Shown here: positions 1 through 16,939 of the stretch, in pieces
Numbering within the stretch: the stretch's first letter is position 1
Layout: each line of letters begins with the position of its first letter
Source: Stichopus chloronotus
Taxonomy: Eukaryota; Echinodermata; Holothuroidea; Aspidochirotida; Stichopodidae
Direction of reading: 5' to 3'
DNA: 64,000 nt
NCBI GenBank assembly: GCA_021234535.1
Contig: SFZH01000008.1
Span: 22,159,091-22,223,090, forward strand
Notes under the pieces: generated by a model
What the model was told of the DNA's origin: nothing
Database searches by the model: none
What the model saw: only the letters and a program-made list of their open reading frames with translations
Made by a program: the position numbers and the translations under genes

Positions 1-118
1 CACACAAGCACAATGGAGATATTGTTCTGTGCACTAGTCCAGGATCCATTCTGAGTAGTGGAATGCTTATGGAGTTAGCAAATGCTCTAAAATTCCTGAT
101 AACTTTTGAGCTGTATTA

Positions 119-1789
<1,671 letters not shown>

Positions 1790-1790
<1 letters not shown>

Positions 1791-2095
1791 GATTTGTTTC
1801 AAACTTCCACACAGTCTTTCTTGGGTGTCCGCCCGATTGGGGTGAGCTGGAAGTTTTGGTCCAAGGTCCCATGTGGACCCTATGACCCATTTTACAAAAT
1901 TCTGCAAAATGCTTTTCCTCCTACAGATAGCAATGCACAATCTCAATGAATTGTCATACGGATACATTGTTCGTGGTACCTTCATGATGTTCATGAACTT
2001 TTGGTCCACGGTCTCATATGGGCCCTATGTCCCATTTTATGAAAGTCTGCAAAATGTCTCTCCTCTTACAGACTTTCTTATTCACTACGTCTGTT
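1790..2095 (-). repeat. Interspersed repeat family A, two degenerate units
   Basis: Two loosely similar units, each with a tract like GGTCCAAGGTCCCATGTGG followed by a CCATTTTACAAAATTCTGCAAAATG stretch and a CTCCTACAGA-like motif. The same unit recurs in the opposite orientation at 31680-32340 and 58400-59520, and in this orientation at 49130-49700. It is one of the internal unit types of the composite hairpin-ended elements described elsewhere. Function unknown. Confidence 0.6.
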
Positions 2096-2559
2096 TATGA
2101 GCTAGTTAGTCTGACTATGCAATAGTGTAAGCAAAGGCTAAGTATATGTCTACAATGTGAATGCTTCTTGTTTGTAACACACTTCTTGAATATTCAAATG
2201 GCCTACTCCCTAAAAAACATTGTGTGCAGGTTTCAAACAAACCTATGATAGCATGTGCAAGTTGAAGCATTTTGAATGATTGTGAAGAGATAAAACACTC
2301 ATAATTTTCTCCTACAATAACATACTGTAACATCATATATGACATCACACAGAAAAGATTTTCCAAAGGAGAGCTTCTAACTGTGAAACTTACAAACTTT
2401 GATTGGACAACATCGGATACACAGGACACCAAAGGCAGTTTTAGGTATCAGTGTCTCCAAATATTTAGAACCAGAAAGTCCCACTCTTGATTTCTTGCCA
2501 AAAGGTATGAAAATAACAGAAACACTAGTACAATGTACCAATTCTAAAGTTCAAAAACC

Positions 2560-3118
2560 TTACGCTTCTTGACATACAGTACTGTGTCTTAAAGGTTTCA
2601 AACTACAACCTCAACTTACCTCACATGAAGATCATCTACTCATCAAGTGCTACCCCATTGAACTTCCATTCAGTTGCAGAGACATCCTCCTTAAGTTTTT
2701 CATACTTTAACTTCTGATGACCTAAAATGACCTTTGACCTCCATGACAAACATTTGGGATCATCTGCAAACAATGTACTACCAACACAGTAACTTTGAAG
2801 TTCAAACGTCTCTTCTTGAGATAGCTATGTCCTCTATTGACTTCACATGACTTTTAACCTCAACAAAAATGACAGACACCATGTACTCATCAACAACCAG
2901 AGATAACAGTTTACTTCCAGCAAGATTCAGTTGCTGAGATATCTCCCTTTACTAAAGGCTTTTATTAACTCTGGTGACCTAAAATGACCTTAAACCTCTA
3001 TGAAAAACAATAAAGATTATATACTCACAATGGACTACCAGCAAATCAAATTTGAAGTTCAAGCACCTTTCCATTCATTGAGATACCATGTTTGCAAGAT
3101 TTTCACACTATGCCTACT
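2560..3118 (+). repeat. Repeat family B (older copy), left half of an interrupted element
   Basis: Degenerate tandem units containing CTCAACTTACCTCACATGA-like and AAAATGACCTTTGACCTCCA-like segments, with recurrent phrases about measuring out 'ttgaagttc' and 'gagatatc'. The copy is cut at 3118 by the hAT-type insertion 3119-5192 and resumes at 5201. An exact DR1-type motif, TGACCTTTGACCT, lies at 2728-2740. Confidence 0.65.
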
Positions 3119-5192
3119 TAAGGTCCGTCGATATCGATATATCCAGTATTGAATGCCATACCGATATTATCGATATTGATTCTTGTTCATACCGATATAT
3201 AGATAACATCGATCTATAATTAAAAAACGATATATAGCATGTATAAACCGATATTTATTTGAAGCGCCAGCTTACAAGATTGTAACAGCAGAAAAAAATA
3301 AATAATTGACTCTTTTTGCTTGAGTTTCCTTCTGTGCAATCAGCAGCACTCCTTTATCGAAAACATCTCACTCTGTGCCTAACTCTGTTCGTACCATCTA
3401 CTTACAGTACTACTGTAGTACTGCACAATGGTAAGTGACTACTTAGCATTAAGTCACCATACAGCTTCCTGCTCATCGCAGCAAGAGGCGTTTTACTTGG
3501 CATACACAGTCACTGCGGGTTCTCAAATGTCAATGCCATCTCTGTAAATGGCGAAGGTAGGCCGAGTTTCCACAAACATCCTGACTATAGCGCACCTTGC
3601 TTTGAATTATGGAAGTAAGGTTTGCCTGCCACTCGCATGCAGTATAAGCTTGTCAAAAGTCGCAGGAAAAGGTAAACGAATCCTATGGAATCCCATTCAC
3701 TCCATGCCTGTCAGTCATTCTACATTGGCATATTGGGGGCGGTGCATAGACAGCTCATTCAGATCTAACCTAGCAAACAACTGCTGAAAATTCTCCATTG
3801 AAACAGCACAGTGATTTGCTGGCTTCGAGCGACGGAATCACTGTACGATGCATATAGTAGTTGTGTGGAATAGTCCCCTTTACAGGGCCCCCTATTTTCT
3901 GCATTTCAGAATGGAAAATTCCATGTTTTCCTTTTCAACTATCCCATTTCCGTGAATTTCCGTTTCGCGGATAAATGGCAATTGCAAGTTACTCAGGTGG
4001 GAAATGCTCCGCATGTGTACAAAAGCGCGAGGAGATATAGAATCCATATACACAGCGAAGAGTTACTGTAGGATGAAAACTACATCAGTGTAATGAAGGT
4101 TTGATCAAAAGAAATCATTCCATATTGCTTCAAAATTTCAATAATTCACAAAATGTGGCATATTTCATGTAAACCAAACTTTATTACATGCATTTTTAAA
4201 CTTAAAATGTACAGAAAGGTCTCAGTTGAAAAAACATTAAAAAATGCCCAAAGCCTTCCCAAAAGTTACAGTAAATATATCCTAACATAGTTAGATGTAT
4301 AATGAATAGCCTAACCACCTCAGAGATTAATCGGAATCATTGAGGCAACGTTAGCATTAATGTTAGTAACTTACTCTCTTGGAGTTTTCAAGCTAGGCAT
4401 ACCATAGTCAGTGCTAGACCACATGGGGAATACTCGGTTGATTCAATCAGGTGTTTTAGCCAGCTGCAGTTGGTCTGCCTGGGTCGAATTTCGTATTATG
4501 CGTGCAAAGTGTTACTTTAGTTTCTTTGATGTATCGATTGTAACATTTATGCGAAAAACTTAAGACTGTAAACCATGTACATTTCATTAATTTACCTTTT
4601 ATTTTCTGCCAAAATATCTTACTGTATTGTAGAAAGTTTCTCTAAAATTGGCAAATTCCCTGAATTTCCATCGTTCAAAAGTTCAATTTTTTTTACCACA
4701 GAAAATCAGTGGCCCTACCTGTAGCCCTTGTAGTGTGTATGTTACGTTGCGAATTGCGTATACATACAATTGGTGGTGGCGGTGGATTTGCTTTCATTTC
4801 TGGAGGAAGTCCTCCAAAAACAAACAGTTTTCAAGTGTTACATGTAGTGAAATAAGCTGTATTTAATGCACAGTAATCAGAACCTGACCTTAGAATTTAT
4901 TACTGAGAGGTAACTAGTCAGTGAATTTCTAGGTCCCACATGGCAAGTGGTATGTGGACACATGACAGATGATCCCATCAGCAAATATTTGGGTCGCATT
5001 TGTGATTGATGTAGTCACTGTACTTGTGCAGCACTGACTTTTATGGCCCATACCTGTATACATCCAGCATATTGTGTATGTACCAGTTGGGTAGTCCGCG
5101 AAATTTCACCGGAAAAACCAATATACCGGATATTATCGATATTTTCAAATCGATATATTGATATCGAATTTTTTAAATATCGATGGACCTTA
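3119..5192. mobile_element. Non-autonomous hAT-type DNA transposon, 2074 bp
   Basis: The left end reads TAAGGTCCGTCGATATCG. The reverse complement of the right end reads TAAGGTCCATCGATATTT. A perfect 8-bp target duplication, TGCCTACT, flanks it at 3111-3118 and 5193-5200. An 8-bp duplication with ends of the YARGG type is typical of the hAT superfamily. Subterminal DNA is rich in CGATAT. The flanks join up to a continuous family B repeat, so this insertion is younger than that repeat. The longest internal frame (3548-3787) does not resemble a transposase, so the element appears non-autonomous. Confidence 0.85.
3883..4717. mobile_element. Possible element nested inside the hAT copy
   Basis: The left end CAGGGCCCCCTATTTTCTG and the reverse complement of the right end, TAGGGCCACTGATTTTCTG, match over most positions. 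Subterminal sequence on both sides carries GAATTTCC-type motifs. Ends beginning CAGGGCC are common in hAT elements. I could not find a matching target duplication, so the exact limits are uncertain. Confidence 0.35.
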
Positions 5193-5200
5193 TGCCTACT

Positions 5201-5800
5201 ACTGACTGCCCATGTCATTTGACCTAGAGTAAACAACTAAACAATTAACAAAAATACTCAAGTGTTTTAATTTCAGAAGGTTTCCAGCACCTGTTCCAAG
5301 GGAAAAAGTCTGGCAAATCCAAACCACGTGCAAGGTTTCCGAGCGAAAATCTACCAAGGTAGAGCTAGGGCATAGCAACAATGATTTTGGGTCAGTGTTG
5401 AGTTAGCTTGTCTAACTATGTGATAGTGTAAGCAAGGGGTAAGTATACTGTATGTCTATGATGTGAATAAAAATGACACACATCTCCTCATTAAGTGCTA
5501 CTAATAAAAACAGTTTGAAGTTCTAGCAAGATTCAGTTGCCGAGATATCTCCCTTCATAGATTTTCATATTCTAAGCTGTGACCTTTAATGACCTTCGAC
5601 CTCCATAAACAACAATAGGGATCATCTACTCACAATGGACTACCAAGTACCAACACTCCAACTTTGAAGTTCAAGCACAGTTCCGTCAGTGAGATACTGT
5701 GTAACTTGTAAGCCTGGGCATCACAAACACACATCCCCACATATACTGTATGCTGTCATAATCACATAGATTCCTTGCCTCTCTTCCACAAGGAATCAAC
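5201..5800 (+). repeat. Repeat family B, right half with terminal hairpin
   Basis: Continuation of the repeat interrupted at 3118. Positions 5400-5470 are also similar to 2100-2160 (a 'gatagtgtaagcaa..gtaagtata' stretch). It ends at about 5768-5797 with a hairpin: GATTCCTTG and CAAGGAATC arms around a short loop, which is the end structure of the composite family. Confidence 0.65.
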
Positions 5801-7020
5801 CAAAAAGCACAAATGCATTGTGATTTTGATGATTTCATGATGAGGATTTTTTTCTGAATCTCACATATTTTGTAGCGTAAGCCCTGTCGACCCGAAACAA
5901 CCTTAGGACCTTCACCAAAAACAAAAGTGTCCTTGCATTCAATGTGGTACAACCACATACAGTACCAAATATTATATTTGTATTTTACCAAATTTTTACC
6001 AAATTCTACAGTTGCCTTTCCATCCTTGACATATCATGTTTACAAAGTTTTCACCATTTGACCCTCATCAACCGTACCTTTATCACCACCAAAGTCAATA
6101 GGGTTTTTGTAATCAATGTGGTACACCTAAATCCTAAATATGAAATTTGTCCAAGATCCCCTTCATCATGTTTACAACAATTTTGCAATTTGACCAGTGT
6201 TGACCCCAAATGACCTTTGCCTTCCACAAAAATCAACAGGTTTCTTATACTTAATGTGATCCACCTACAAGACATTTGTCCCAACTTTCCTCATTGAAAT
6301 ATCACATCTTACAAGGTTTTCACAATGTGACCCTGTTGACATTTGACCTCCACCAAAATCAATAGGGTTGTTGCACTCAATGTGGCTCACCTACATAGCT
6401 AAATATGACAGTTCTCCAAGCTTCCCTTCTTGAGATATCATGTTAACAAAGTTTTCTCAATTTGACGCTGTTGACCCCAAATGACATTTGACCTCCACCA
6501 AAATCTAAAGACTTAATGTACACTCACATACTACATATGGCATTTGTACAAGCTTCCCTTTATCACAATTTGATTACCATTGACCACAAACAACCTTTGA
6601 CCTCCACCAACATCAATAGGGATTTTAACTAGATGCGGTTCACCTCCAAAAAAATATGACATTTGTACAAGCTTCCCTCTTTGAGATACTGTGTTTACAA
6701 GTTTTCACACTATGACCCCTGTTGACCTAAAACGACCTTTGACCTCTACCAAAATCTACGTAGTTCTTGTGCTCAATGTGCTTCACCTAGATACTAAATA
6801 TGACATTGTACTTACAAGTTCTCACAATTTCACCCCTATTGACCCCAAATGAAATTGGCCCTCCACCAAAAAGAATTTAGGTTCTTGTACCCCATGTGGT
6901 ACACCTACACACTAAATACAAGATTGGTCCAAGTTTCATCTTGAGATGCCATGTTTACAAGGTATGGCATCACAAACATACACAAACACATACACACACA
7001 CAACATGCATGATTACAAAG
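5800..7020 (+). repeat. Composite repeat: about eight degenerate 120-170-bp family B units
   Basis: It starts with a segment (CACAAATGCATTGTG..GATTTCATGATGAGG) that also opens copies at about 11228 and 23520. A degenerate tandem array follows. The landmark 'CAATGTGGTACACC' recurs near 5939, 6111, 6253, 6378, 6511, 6630, 6773 and 6890, giving spacings of about 117-172 bp. Each unit also has CTTCTTGAGATATCATGTTTACAAGG-like and GACCTCCACCAAAA-like phrases. It ends with a CA-rich tract at about 6975-7010. Confidence 0.75.
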
Positions 7021-7112
7021 GTTCCAATTATCATTGAATCCAAAACCAGTTTTTACAGCATTTTCGTTTACATGTCAAAATCTCTGCATGTTAAAAGCAC
7101 TAGGATCAAGTG

Positions 7113-7368
7113 GACAACTAGAGCTTGGACAGGAGTCAGGAAGATTGAGCACTGAGACCAATCGAACAACTAAAGCTTCCAGGAGTGAGGTGGATTAAGC
7201 ACTGAGACTACAACCGAACAACAAGAGCTACTGAGTTAGCTAGATTAAGCACTGAGATTAACTGAACAACTAGAGCTTCTAGGAATGCAGTACAGTAGAT
7301 TGCAGTGAAATTAACCAAACAACTAGAGCTACAGGAGTCAGCTAGATCAACTGATCAACTACGGTTCA
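7113..7368 (+). repeat. Degenerate ~50-bp minisatellite, five units
   Basis: Units begin ACAACTAGAGCTT and carry an AGGAGTCAG..TAGATT..GCACTGAGA pattern. Unit lengths are about 52, 52, 48, 53 and 39 bp. The array lies inside the pde6d intron directly after a composite repeat. Divergence between units is substantial, so it is old. Confidence 0.7.
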
Positions 7369-10425
<3,057 letters not shown>

Positions 10426-10429
10426 GTCA

Positions 10430-10980
10430 GGGGGTTAGTCCCCCCCAACTTTTCACAAGAAAATAAAAAAAAAGACAGAAATTAGCGATCACACTCAATG
10501 TCCTCTTATCCATGTCCAAGGCTCAGTAAGAAAACAAATCTAGCTACTGTACACGTATGAAAGTGCTCTTTGGATCTCTTGCCCCCATGCAAACAATCAT
10601 TGTGACTGTACTGCCCAATGTACAAGAGTATGGGACTAATGTTCATCCCCACTCAAATATTTGCCAAGTACTCCAAGAATATATGAAAAGGGATGCATAA
10701 TTTACGATTCTTGCATCAACTCAATAGCGTTTTCTACTTTTGCTCTCATTAATCTGAGAAATTGAAAACATGACATCCCTGTTTCGAGAACGTGCATATG
10801 CAGCTTACCACACCCAAGAAGTGCCGTTTCCGGCCATCTACTGTAGGGAGTTTGACAAGCCAAAATTTTCTTGTACGTCCTGCACTAACTGACGGTGATG
10901 CTCTGCTTAAAGTCCTTTAGGATTTCTATATAGAGAGGATTGTGACAACTGCTTAATGGATGCCATTTTGTACAGGTGAT
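10430..10980 (+). mobile_element. Partial copy of the family C hAT-type element
   Basis: Alignable by eye with the complete element at 43137-44027 along most of its length. Shared phrases include GCATAATTTA..GATTCTTGCATCA, CTCTCATTAATCTGAGAAATTGAAAACATG, ATCCCTGTTTC, GTTTCCGGCCATCT, TTTTCTTGT and CTATATAGAGAGG. The clean hAT ends seen in that copy are not visible here, so this copy is degraded or truncated. Confidence 0.7.
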
Positions 10981-11139
10981 GAGATTTTGTGTTTAAAATG
11001 TTTTGTTAATTTTTTAATATGCTGATAAAATTTAAAAAAATTTTATTACCCCAAATAAAGTCTTTCAACCCCAACCATGGATACATGTTGGGGTATAAAG
11101 GGAAAAAAAACCACGAAGTCAAATGACTGTGATTCCTTG

Positions 11140-12120
11140 CAGACATCTTTTTTTCATACACACACAATCATTTACTAACAAATGCAATCCCGTGGAGAGG
11201 GGAAGGGACCATATCAAAACGAACCAGAATGCAGAAATGCACTGTGGTTTCGATGATTCGATGATGAGAATTTTTCTCGGAATCTGCTGTAATAGCATAT
11301 AAGTACAGTATGTGTCACATTAATCTACGTATGCTTTATATGAAATATGAGATCTGCGCAAGTTTCCTTTCTTGAGATCATCCATCTACATGTTCACAAT
11401 TTGGCTCTTGTCAACATCGAATAAACTTCTACCTCCATTAAAGACCAACTGGTTCTTGTGCTCAATGAGATATTCCTTACCTAAATACACAGAATTCAAA
11501 TACCATTCACATAGCCTTCAAATCAATATATTCGAATGTTCATTAAATGACTGCATGCCAAAAATGTCAGAAGTCGAAACTAAACGAGCGCACAACCTTC
11601 AAAAAAGCCTTCGAATGCTACTGTCTATAGTCATCCAATTACCTTCCCCACAGCCGAATTATGAAAATGAGTTATGAATGAAAGGTTATAATGAAGGCTA
11701 TTGAATGCTATACTGAATGAAGCTATTAAATGCTATACTGAATTCACATTCAATATAATGAAGAACATTACAAACCATAAACAAAGATTATGTTTTTAAT
11801 GATACTACATATTGAATATGACATCTGTCCAAGCTTCCCTTCTTGAGATAACATGTTTACAAGAATTCCATACTGTGGCCCTGTTGAGCGCAAATGACTA
11901 GCTTTGGCCTTTACTAAAGACAATGGAAATTTTCGTACACTCAATGAAATACACCTACAATCTTTAGGGAGATCTGCCCAAGTTTTCCTTCTTGAAATAT
12001 TGTACTTACAACATTTTCACAATCTGACCCATTGACCTCCACCAAAGTCAACAGGAATGTTGTAATCAATGTGATACACTTACATACCAAATGTGAGATA
12101 TAATGTTTACAAGTAAGCTG
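11140..12120 (+). repeat. Composite repeat with family B units
   Basis: It starts near a GTGACTGTGATTCCTTGC-like phrase (also at 60245). The CAGAAATGCACTGTGG..TTCGATGATGAG segment follows at about 11230, and then degenerate family B units run to about 12120, with phrases such as CCAAGCTTCCCTTCTTGAGAT and TTGACCTCCACCAAAGTC. A segment at 11500-11800 inside it looks unrelated (repeated AATGAA..TATTGAATGCTA phrases). Confidence 0.6.
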
Positions 12121-12129
12121 CTTTGGTGG

Positions 12130-14080
12130 GAGCAAAAGTATAAATCCGTACTGGCTGCACCATACCTGGTAATACCTCGTACACCGGAAATTTTCGTGGA
12201 ATCACTGTTTACTGTGTTACTTGTACGTACCACAGTCATGTAGGAATGTGCAGTGCATGCACATGTCTGTGTAAACAGTGTTAAGTTTTCCATGATCTTT
12301 AAACGAGAACAAGTTTTGAAAAAAATGTGCTCAGTTTCATGTGTATACTCTGCCTTTGAGTAAACGTTACACTCATGTTCATCCCCGAGTTCTGCTCGCT
12401 GCAATGTTCCTTACCTCGTATAGGACTATACACTTGGTACACCTGTAACAGCAGTAACTTGAAATTTCATGAAATCTGCTTACTGCATCAATTTACTGCA
12501 TAAATTATGCACATGCCACCTGGGTCCTGTTTCTCATTCCCAGTGTACGCACAATGTCTATGTTAAGTTCTTAACCACACACAGCCCTCTCAAGTAAGAA
12601 AAATTGCTACAGCAATAAAAATGTTGAATTTAAATGACTTTACCTCTGCTAAAGTAAATTTTACCACGGCATCTTTAAAAATGACCATCATCAAATGGCA
12701 GGAAAATGTCCACTTTATCACTTCAACTCTGCCATCAATTAAGACTTAATACGCAGCTCTGTAACATCCCCGAAAAGTATGCATGTTTTCTTTTTAACAA
12801 AAAAGTGAAGAATCCCGATCCAAGTGACAATATGCAATAGTTAACTTGAAGAAATTAAGTGGTCAGTGTCGAACACATGGGGGTAGATGGAAGATAATAG
12901 GACGTTTAAAGTAGAACATTAAGGAGTGAAGGTGAATTCTTTTACCCATCCCCTGTGGCTATGAGCCAATAGGATTGAGCTTGGTCTCAAATGCATTGAG
13001 ATGAAATTGTGTTGGTTTGTCATAGTACTATTCTCCACACACTTTAAATCTGAACGTACAAAGTTTTAGTGAAAATATGCCATCCTGTTCCTGATGACCC
13101 AATATAAGCTTAGCAATATATTAGACACTATACAGCACATTTTCAAGTAGTTTGGTGTTAGGCTCTGTCTCAGTATGTACGTATGCTGTATGTCAGCTGC
13201 TACAGTTAAAGTCCCAAGGCACTCTGGACGAAAATATCTCGTAAGAGGAAACCTTTGAATTAAAGTTGGCGAAAATAATGCGCATTGCTAGTTTGGGCTC
13301 TTTTGCACATGTCATGTACTGTAAATGTTTTTGGCAGTTTTGACCGATTCAGAAATTTCTTTTATACTTTCGACCTTCGATCTTGCTTTCCTGAACAGGT
13401 AATAGTGACTACAGTACAAATTGTGCACAGACAACAATACAACTTGTGAGATCCAACAATGGCTTTTGTGACTGAAATCTCTTACTTAAGGGAGTCTAAA
13501 ACCTTAACAACACTAGAAAAGTGGTTACGAAAATCGTAACCACACTGTTTATGAGTTCGGGTAAAGGGGAAGTTATTCACGTTCTCTTGTGACCGTGGGT
13601 TGGTAGTAGAAGGGGAACTTCGATGTTTGTTTTTAACAGATAGGGTCACATAAATATATTTAAGAAGATGCAAGCCATGTCTAGATTCTCCAAATATGTT
13701 TGTGACAAACTGTTGGAGCCAAAACATTAAAACATCGAATATGCATGAAAATGATGCCAATCTTGGGTAGTAGGCTACTGCACGCTACTAGAAGTAAGTA
13801 GACCTACTATGCTACAGGTCACGTTTGGTTGCAATTACGTCAGGTTTAATGATGACATTCACCCCTTTACTGATTTTTCTTCAGTGAGAAACCCAAGAGA
13901 TGTCATGCTCAGATCCATAGTGCTGCTTTCTGTGAGCTCTTTCCTGTACTTTTTCACCAAATTTGATCATGTATTCATGTCTGAAGTCACCAGCGGCCAC
14001 GAGTCCAGGTTCATTTCAACTACAAACTGTCCTCGACTTTCAATTATTATCGTAAACTTTGAATATTTTGAACTGAAAGA
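12130..14080. other. pde6d intron, no recognisable feature
   Basis: Several chance frames, including a 112-codon minus-strand frame at 12066-12404 and frames at 13482-13760 (minus) and 13809-14177 (plus). None resembles a known family, and none shows in-phase splice sites I would trust. Low-complexity DNA is absent. Confidence 0.4.
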
Positions 14081-14086
14081 AAATGT

Positions 14087-14788
14087 CTATTTTAGATCAC
14101 CATACAGTTCTACATACCATGCTGGATTCAACGAGCCGAACAAAACTATGGGAAGCAATAGCCTACTGTCAGCCTGATTTGCTGCATTCTTTATTATACT
14201 AGATAAACAGTAGACTGTCAATTGCCTAGAGAAATTGGAAAAGTGACATATGATTAAAGTTGTGAGTAAAATAATGGTTAGTAGAACAGTAATTGCTTTT
14301 AATGTTTGAAGAAGAAGTAGGCCAACATGAGAGAATTTATTCTGCTTTTTGCTCTTTCCGTCGTGTACTGTACTAGCAAACTCAGTGCTACTAGTTTCTG
14401 CAAGTGTTATTGTTAATATTTTGACAAGCAGAGACTGAATAGGTCCTATACATTTTACACAAGAAGCACTTCTTTCACCTTTGTATGGGCTTTGTAGTTT
14501 GCATATCATGATACGATACATTGCAGCCTTCATCTTGGAGGGTAGTGTGGGATACTGTGACATTTCCAAAAAGAAATTCAAAAGATGAAACTATGGCTAC
14601 AGTTCCTGAGTCTGTCTTTTCCCACATTTTACTCTCCTTTTCAAATGATCAATGGCAATCTTGCATGCTCCTAGGACTATAGTTATATATGTTAGCTGTA
14701 AATTAAACCATCTGTATATGTGAACAAAAAAGGGACGAAAAAAGTTATAGCAAAAATAAAACGTAATGCAAATAAGTAAAATGTCCAA
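14087..14788 (-). pseudogene. Possible degenerate rhodopsin-type GPCR fragment (TM5 end to TM7)
   Basis: Reading the minus strand in a single frame, 14788-14597 gives a hydrophobic stretch ending in a basic segment (IDHLKRRVKCGKR) like the end of TM5 and the start of intracellular loop 3. Two in-frame stops follow. The frame then stays open from about 14596 to 14087. It contains a hydrophobic helix after LKAITVLLT (TM6-like) and a final helix with SLNPAWYVELYGDLK, which carries the NPxxY signature of TM7. No TM1-TM4 could be found upstream. With two stops and missing helices this would be a relic, or it may be chance similarity. Confidence 0.27.
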
Positions 14789-14799
14789 CGAAGTCTTGT

Positions 14800-16930
14800 C
14801 TCTTTTCAGAGTGTGGCCGGTAGCCTGTTGTTAGGTTCTTAATTCACTAGGCTGCTCAGTCACTAAGTTTAGGCCTTAGGATAAGGCAGTAGGCTAATGC
14901 TTATAACTTTCGTACACCCTTTATGTCCAGCTGACTGATCTGCAAAAATATTCTGGTTCATCTTTTCAGTCAACCACTTACCACATGTGAATAAATTATA
15001 GCAGTGACAAGCTCCTTAAGTAAAATCAGTCATGCCCCTAGCTCGTGCTCAGCCTATGCTTCAAAAATGATAAAAAACAAACGATATAGAAACCCCTCCA
15101 CATCCAAGTTGTCTTTTTAGTACAATAAAACATGGATGTGCCTTCCTATTCTATATCCAGTAGCCAATCTCCACTGAACACGAGAGAAGCGTTATGAATG
15201 GTAGGCTATACAAAACTGCAAATTTTGAATGTTACTCTTTTTAAACTGAAAAAACAAATTAACCGCTTTCGACAATTTCTGTTGACAAGGCAAGTTGGAA
15301 AATACTTTTACTCATCATATTCAAGAGCTACAGTAAAGACGCTTTTTAGTCCAAAATACACAAAATACACAAGGACAAATAAATCGTCAGGAATTGGCCG
15401 TATCGATTTCTGCCGTACAGTTTGTACACACGTACTCCCACCCAAGGTGACTCTTCACACATAGTATGCCCAGAGTGCAAACTATACTGTGGATACGAAT
15501 ACTCCGATGAACATTTACTGTATATATTACGTACGTGGCATACCGCCATTGCCGCGCCGTTGTTTACAGTACTACGGAAGTCACTACACTACTACGGCTC
15601 AGACAATACAGCTACGCGTTTGCATACCGCTTATACAACAAGTATGCAGCCTATTATACAGAACAGCAACCGTTTCTTTAAAAGGCATCGTTTTGTGCAT
15701 CAAAGATACTGTATGTAAATTTTTGATCTTCAAAACAAGGGTTATAGTTATCACAGAGATGTCATACTGGTGACCATGTATATGTCACAATTATTTGTCA
15801 AAATACCAGACTTATTGAAGCTGTGTAACTGGAGATAAACTGAAGGAAAGAACCTGTCACGTAACTGAAAGGTAGGAGCTGGAATGCTATATTGTTTATG
15901 ATGACTCATAAACAGTAATTATCGTAGTTTGAATCAACAGAAAGTTGTCTTTGGAATAAACGTTGGTTAGGCATATGTTCTGACCATAGTGCTTTTAGTG
16001 CTTCTAGCTAAGCTGAGCGAAGCTAGCTAGCCATCTGCATACAAACGTAGTTACATGTGCAGTATGTACTACAAATCTATGCAACGTTAACATAACAGAC
16101 AGGTACAGTGTGCAAGTTTGCCCTCAGAGCAGAGGATTGTCACACTCTGCAGACTCAGTATACGTGGATGGGCTCAAAACTGTTGGGGAAAGCCTTATTT
16201 AGCTAATTTTCTTTTTTCCACTTACATGACTGAGATTTCTTTTTAGCGAGAATTACGGGGAAAAGGTTACTTCGTGTTTTTATCAACACGCATGTTTTCC
16301 AACTTGTAGTAACAAAATGAAAACATGCATGCAATTCACTCCTCTTTTTGTTATTCTCATGTACCTTATACAGTAGCAAGTGCAAACATATCGGCCTTTC
16401 AACTGTTATTCTAGGTAGGTGTATAGTATTTTGGAATACACCTAATTCTTGCGCTTTGCTTTTATTTCTATGTCTTACAAACATTGTTACTTGTTTTGAT
16501 GTTCCATTGTCACCAAGTTTTTGTCTTTTCACTAAAATGCTTATTTGTGTTTGATGTGCCCTGCAAGGTGCACATCTTTTGTGTACGCAACTTGAAGCAT
16601 GTGTCTTGGAATTTTTCGTAACCCCAATCACGGACTATTCCAATTATATACTGCACTTCTGACTATAAGGTGTATACTGCAACAAGTGGTGTATATGTGA
16701 TTGGCCGATGAAGCACAAGCCATTGTGTGAAGGTAAGTATATGTTAGTACTCTCTGATCAACTATCTGAGGAGCGAGCAGGTATTAATTAGTTTCTCCAA
16801 ACGACTTTACTTTTTACTAACTATTATCCATTTTTTGTGGTACATCTGGTATGTTTGGTATAATTGTTAGCTGTTAATTTTTATACCGTCACTGTAGGTG
16901 TCAATGCCATGCTATGTATGCCAGGTGTTT
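14800..16930. other. pde6d intron, no recognisable feature
   Basis: Includes overlapping plus-strand frames at 15198-15773 and a 142-codon minus-strand frame at 16203-16631. These lack recognisable domains and are basic and low in sequence signature. The duplicated phrase 'CAAAATACACAAAATACACAAGG' near 15352 is a small slip duplication. Nothing else is supported. Confidence 0.4.
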
Positions 16931-16939
16931 CGATTCAGC

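Noticed and set aside
5800..7020. CRISPR-like reading of the regularly spaced family B phrases
   Set aside because: Units are degenerate over their whole length, spacings vary by tens of bases, there are no unique spacers between identical repeats, and the genome is eukaryotic.
16203..16631. 142-codon minus-strand frame
   Set aside because: Basic, low-signature sequence with no known motif. A frame of this length is expected somewhere in 64 kb of six-frame sequence.
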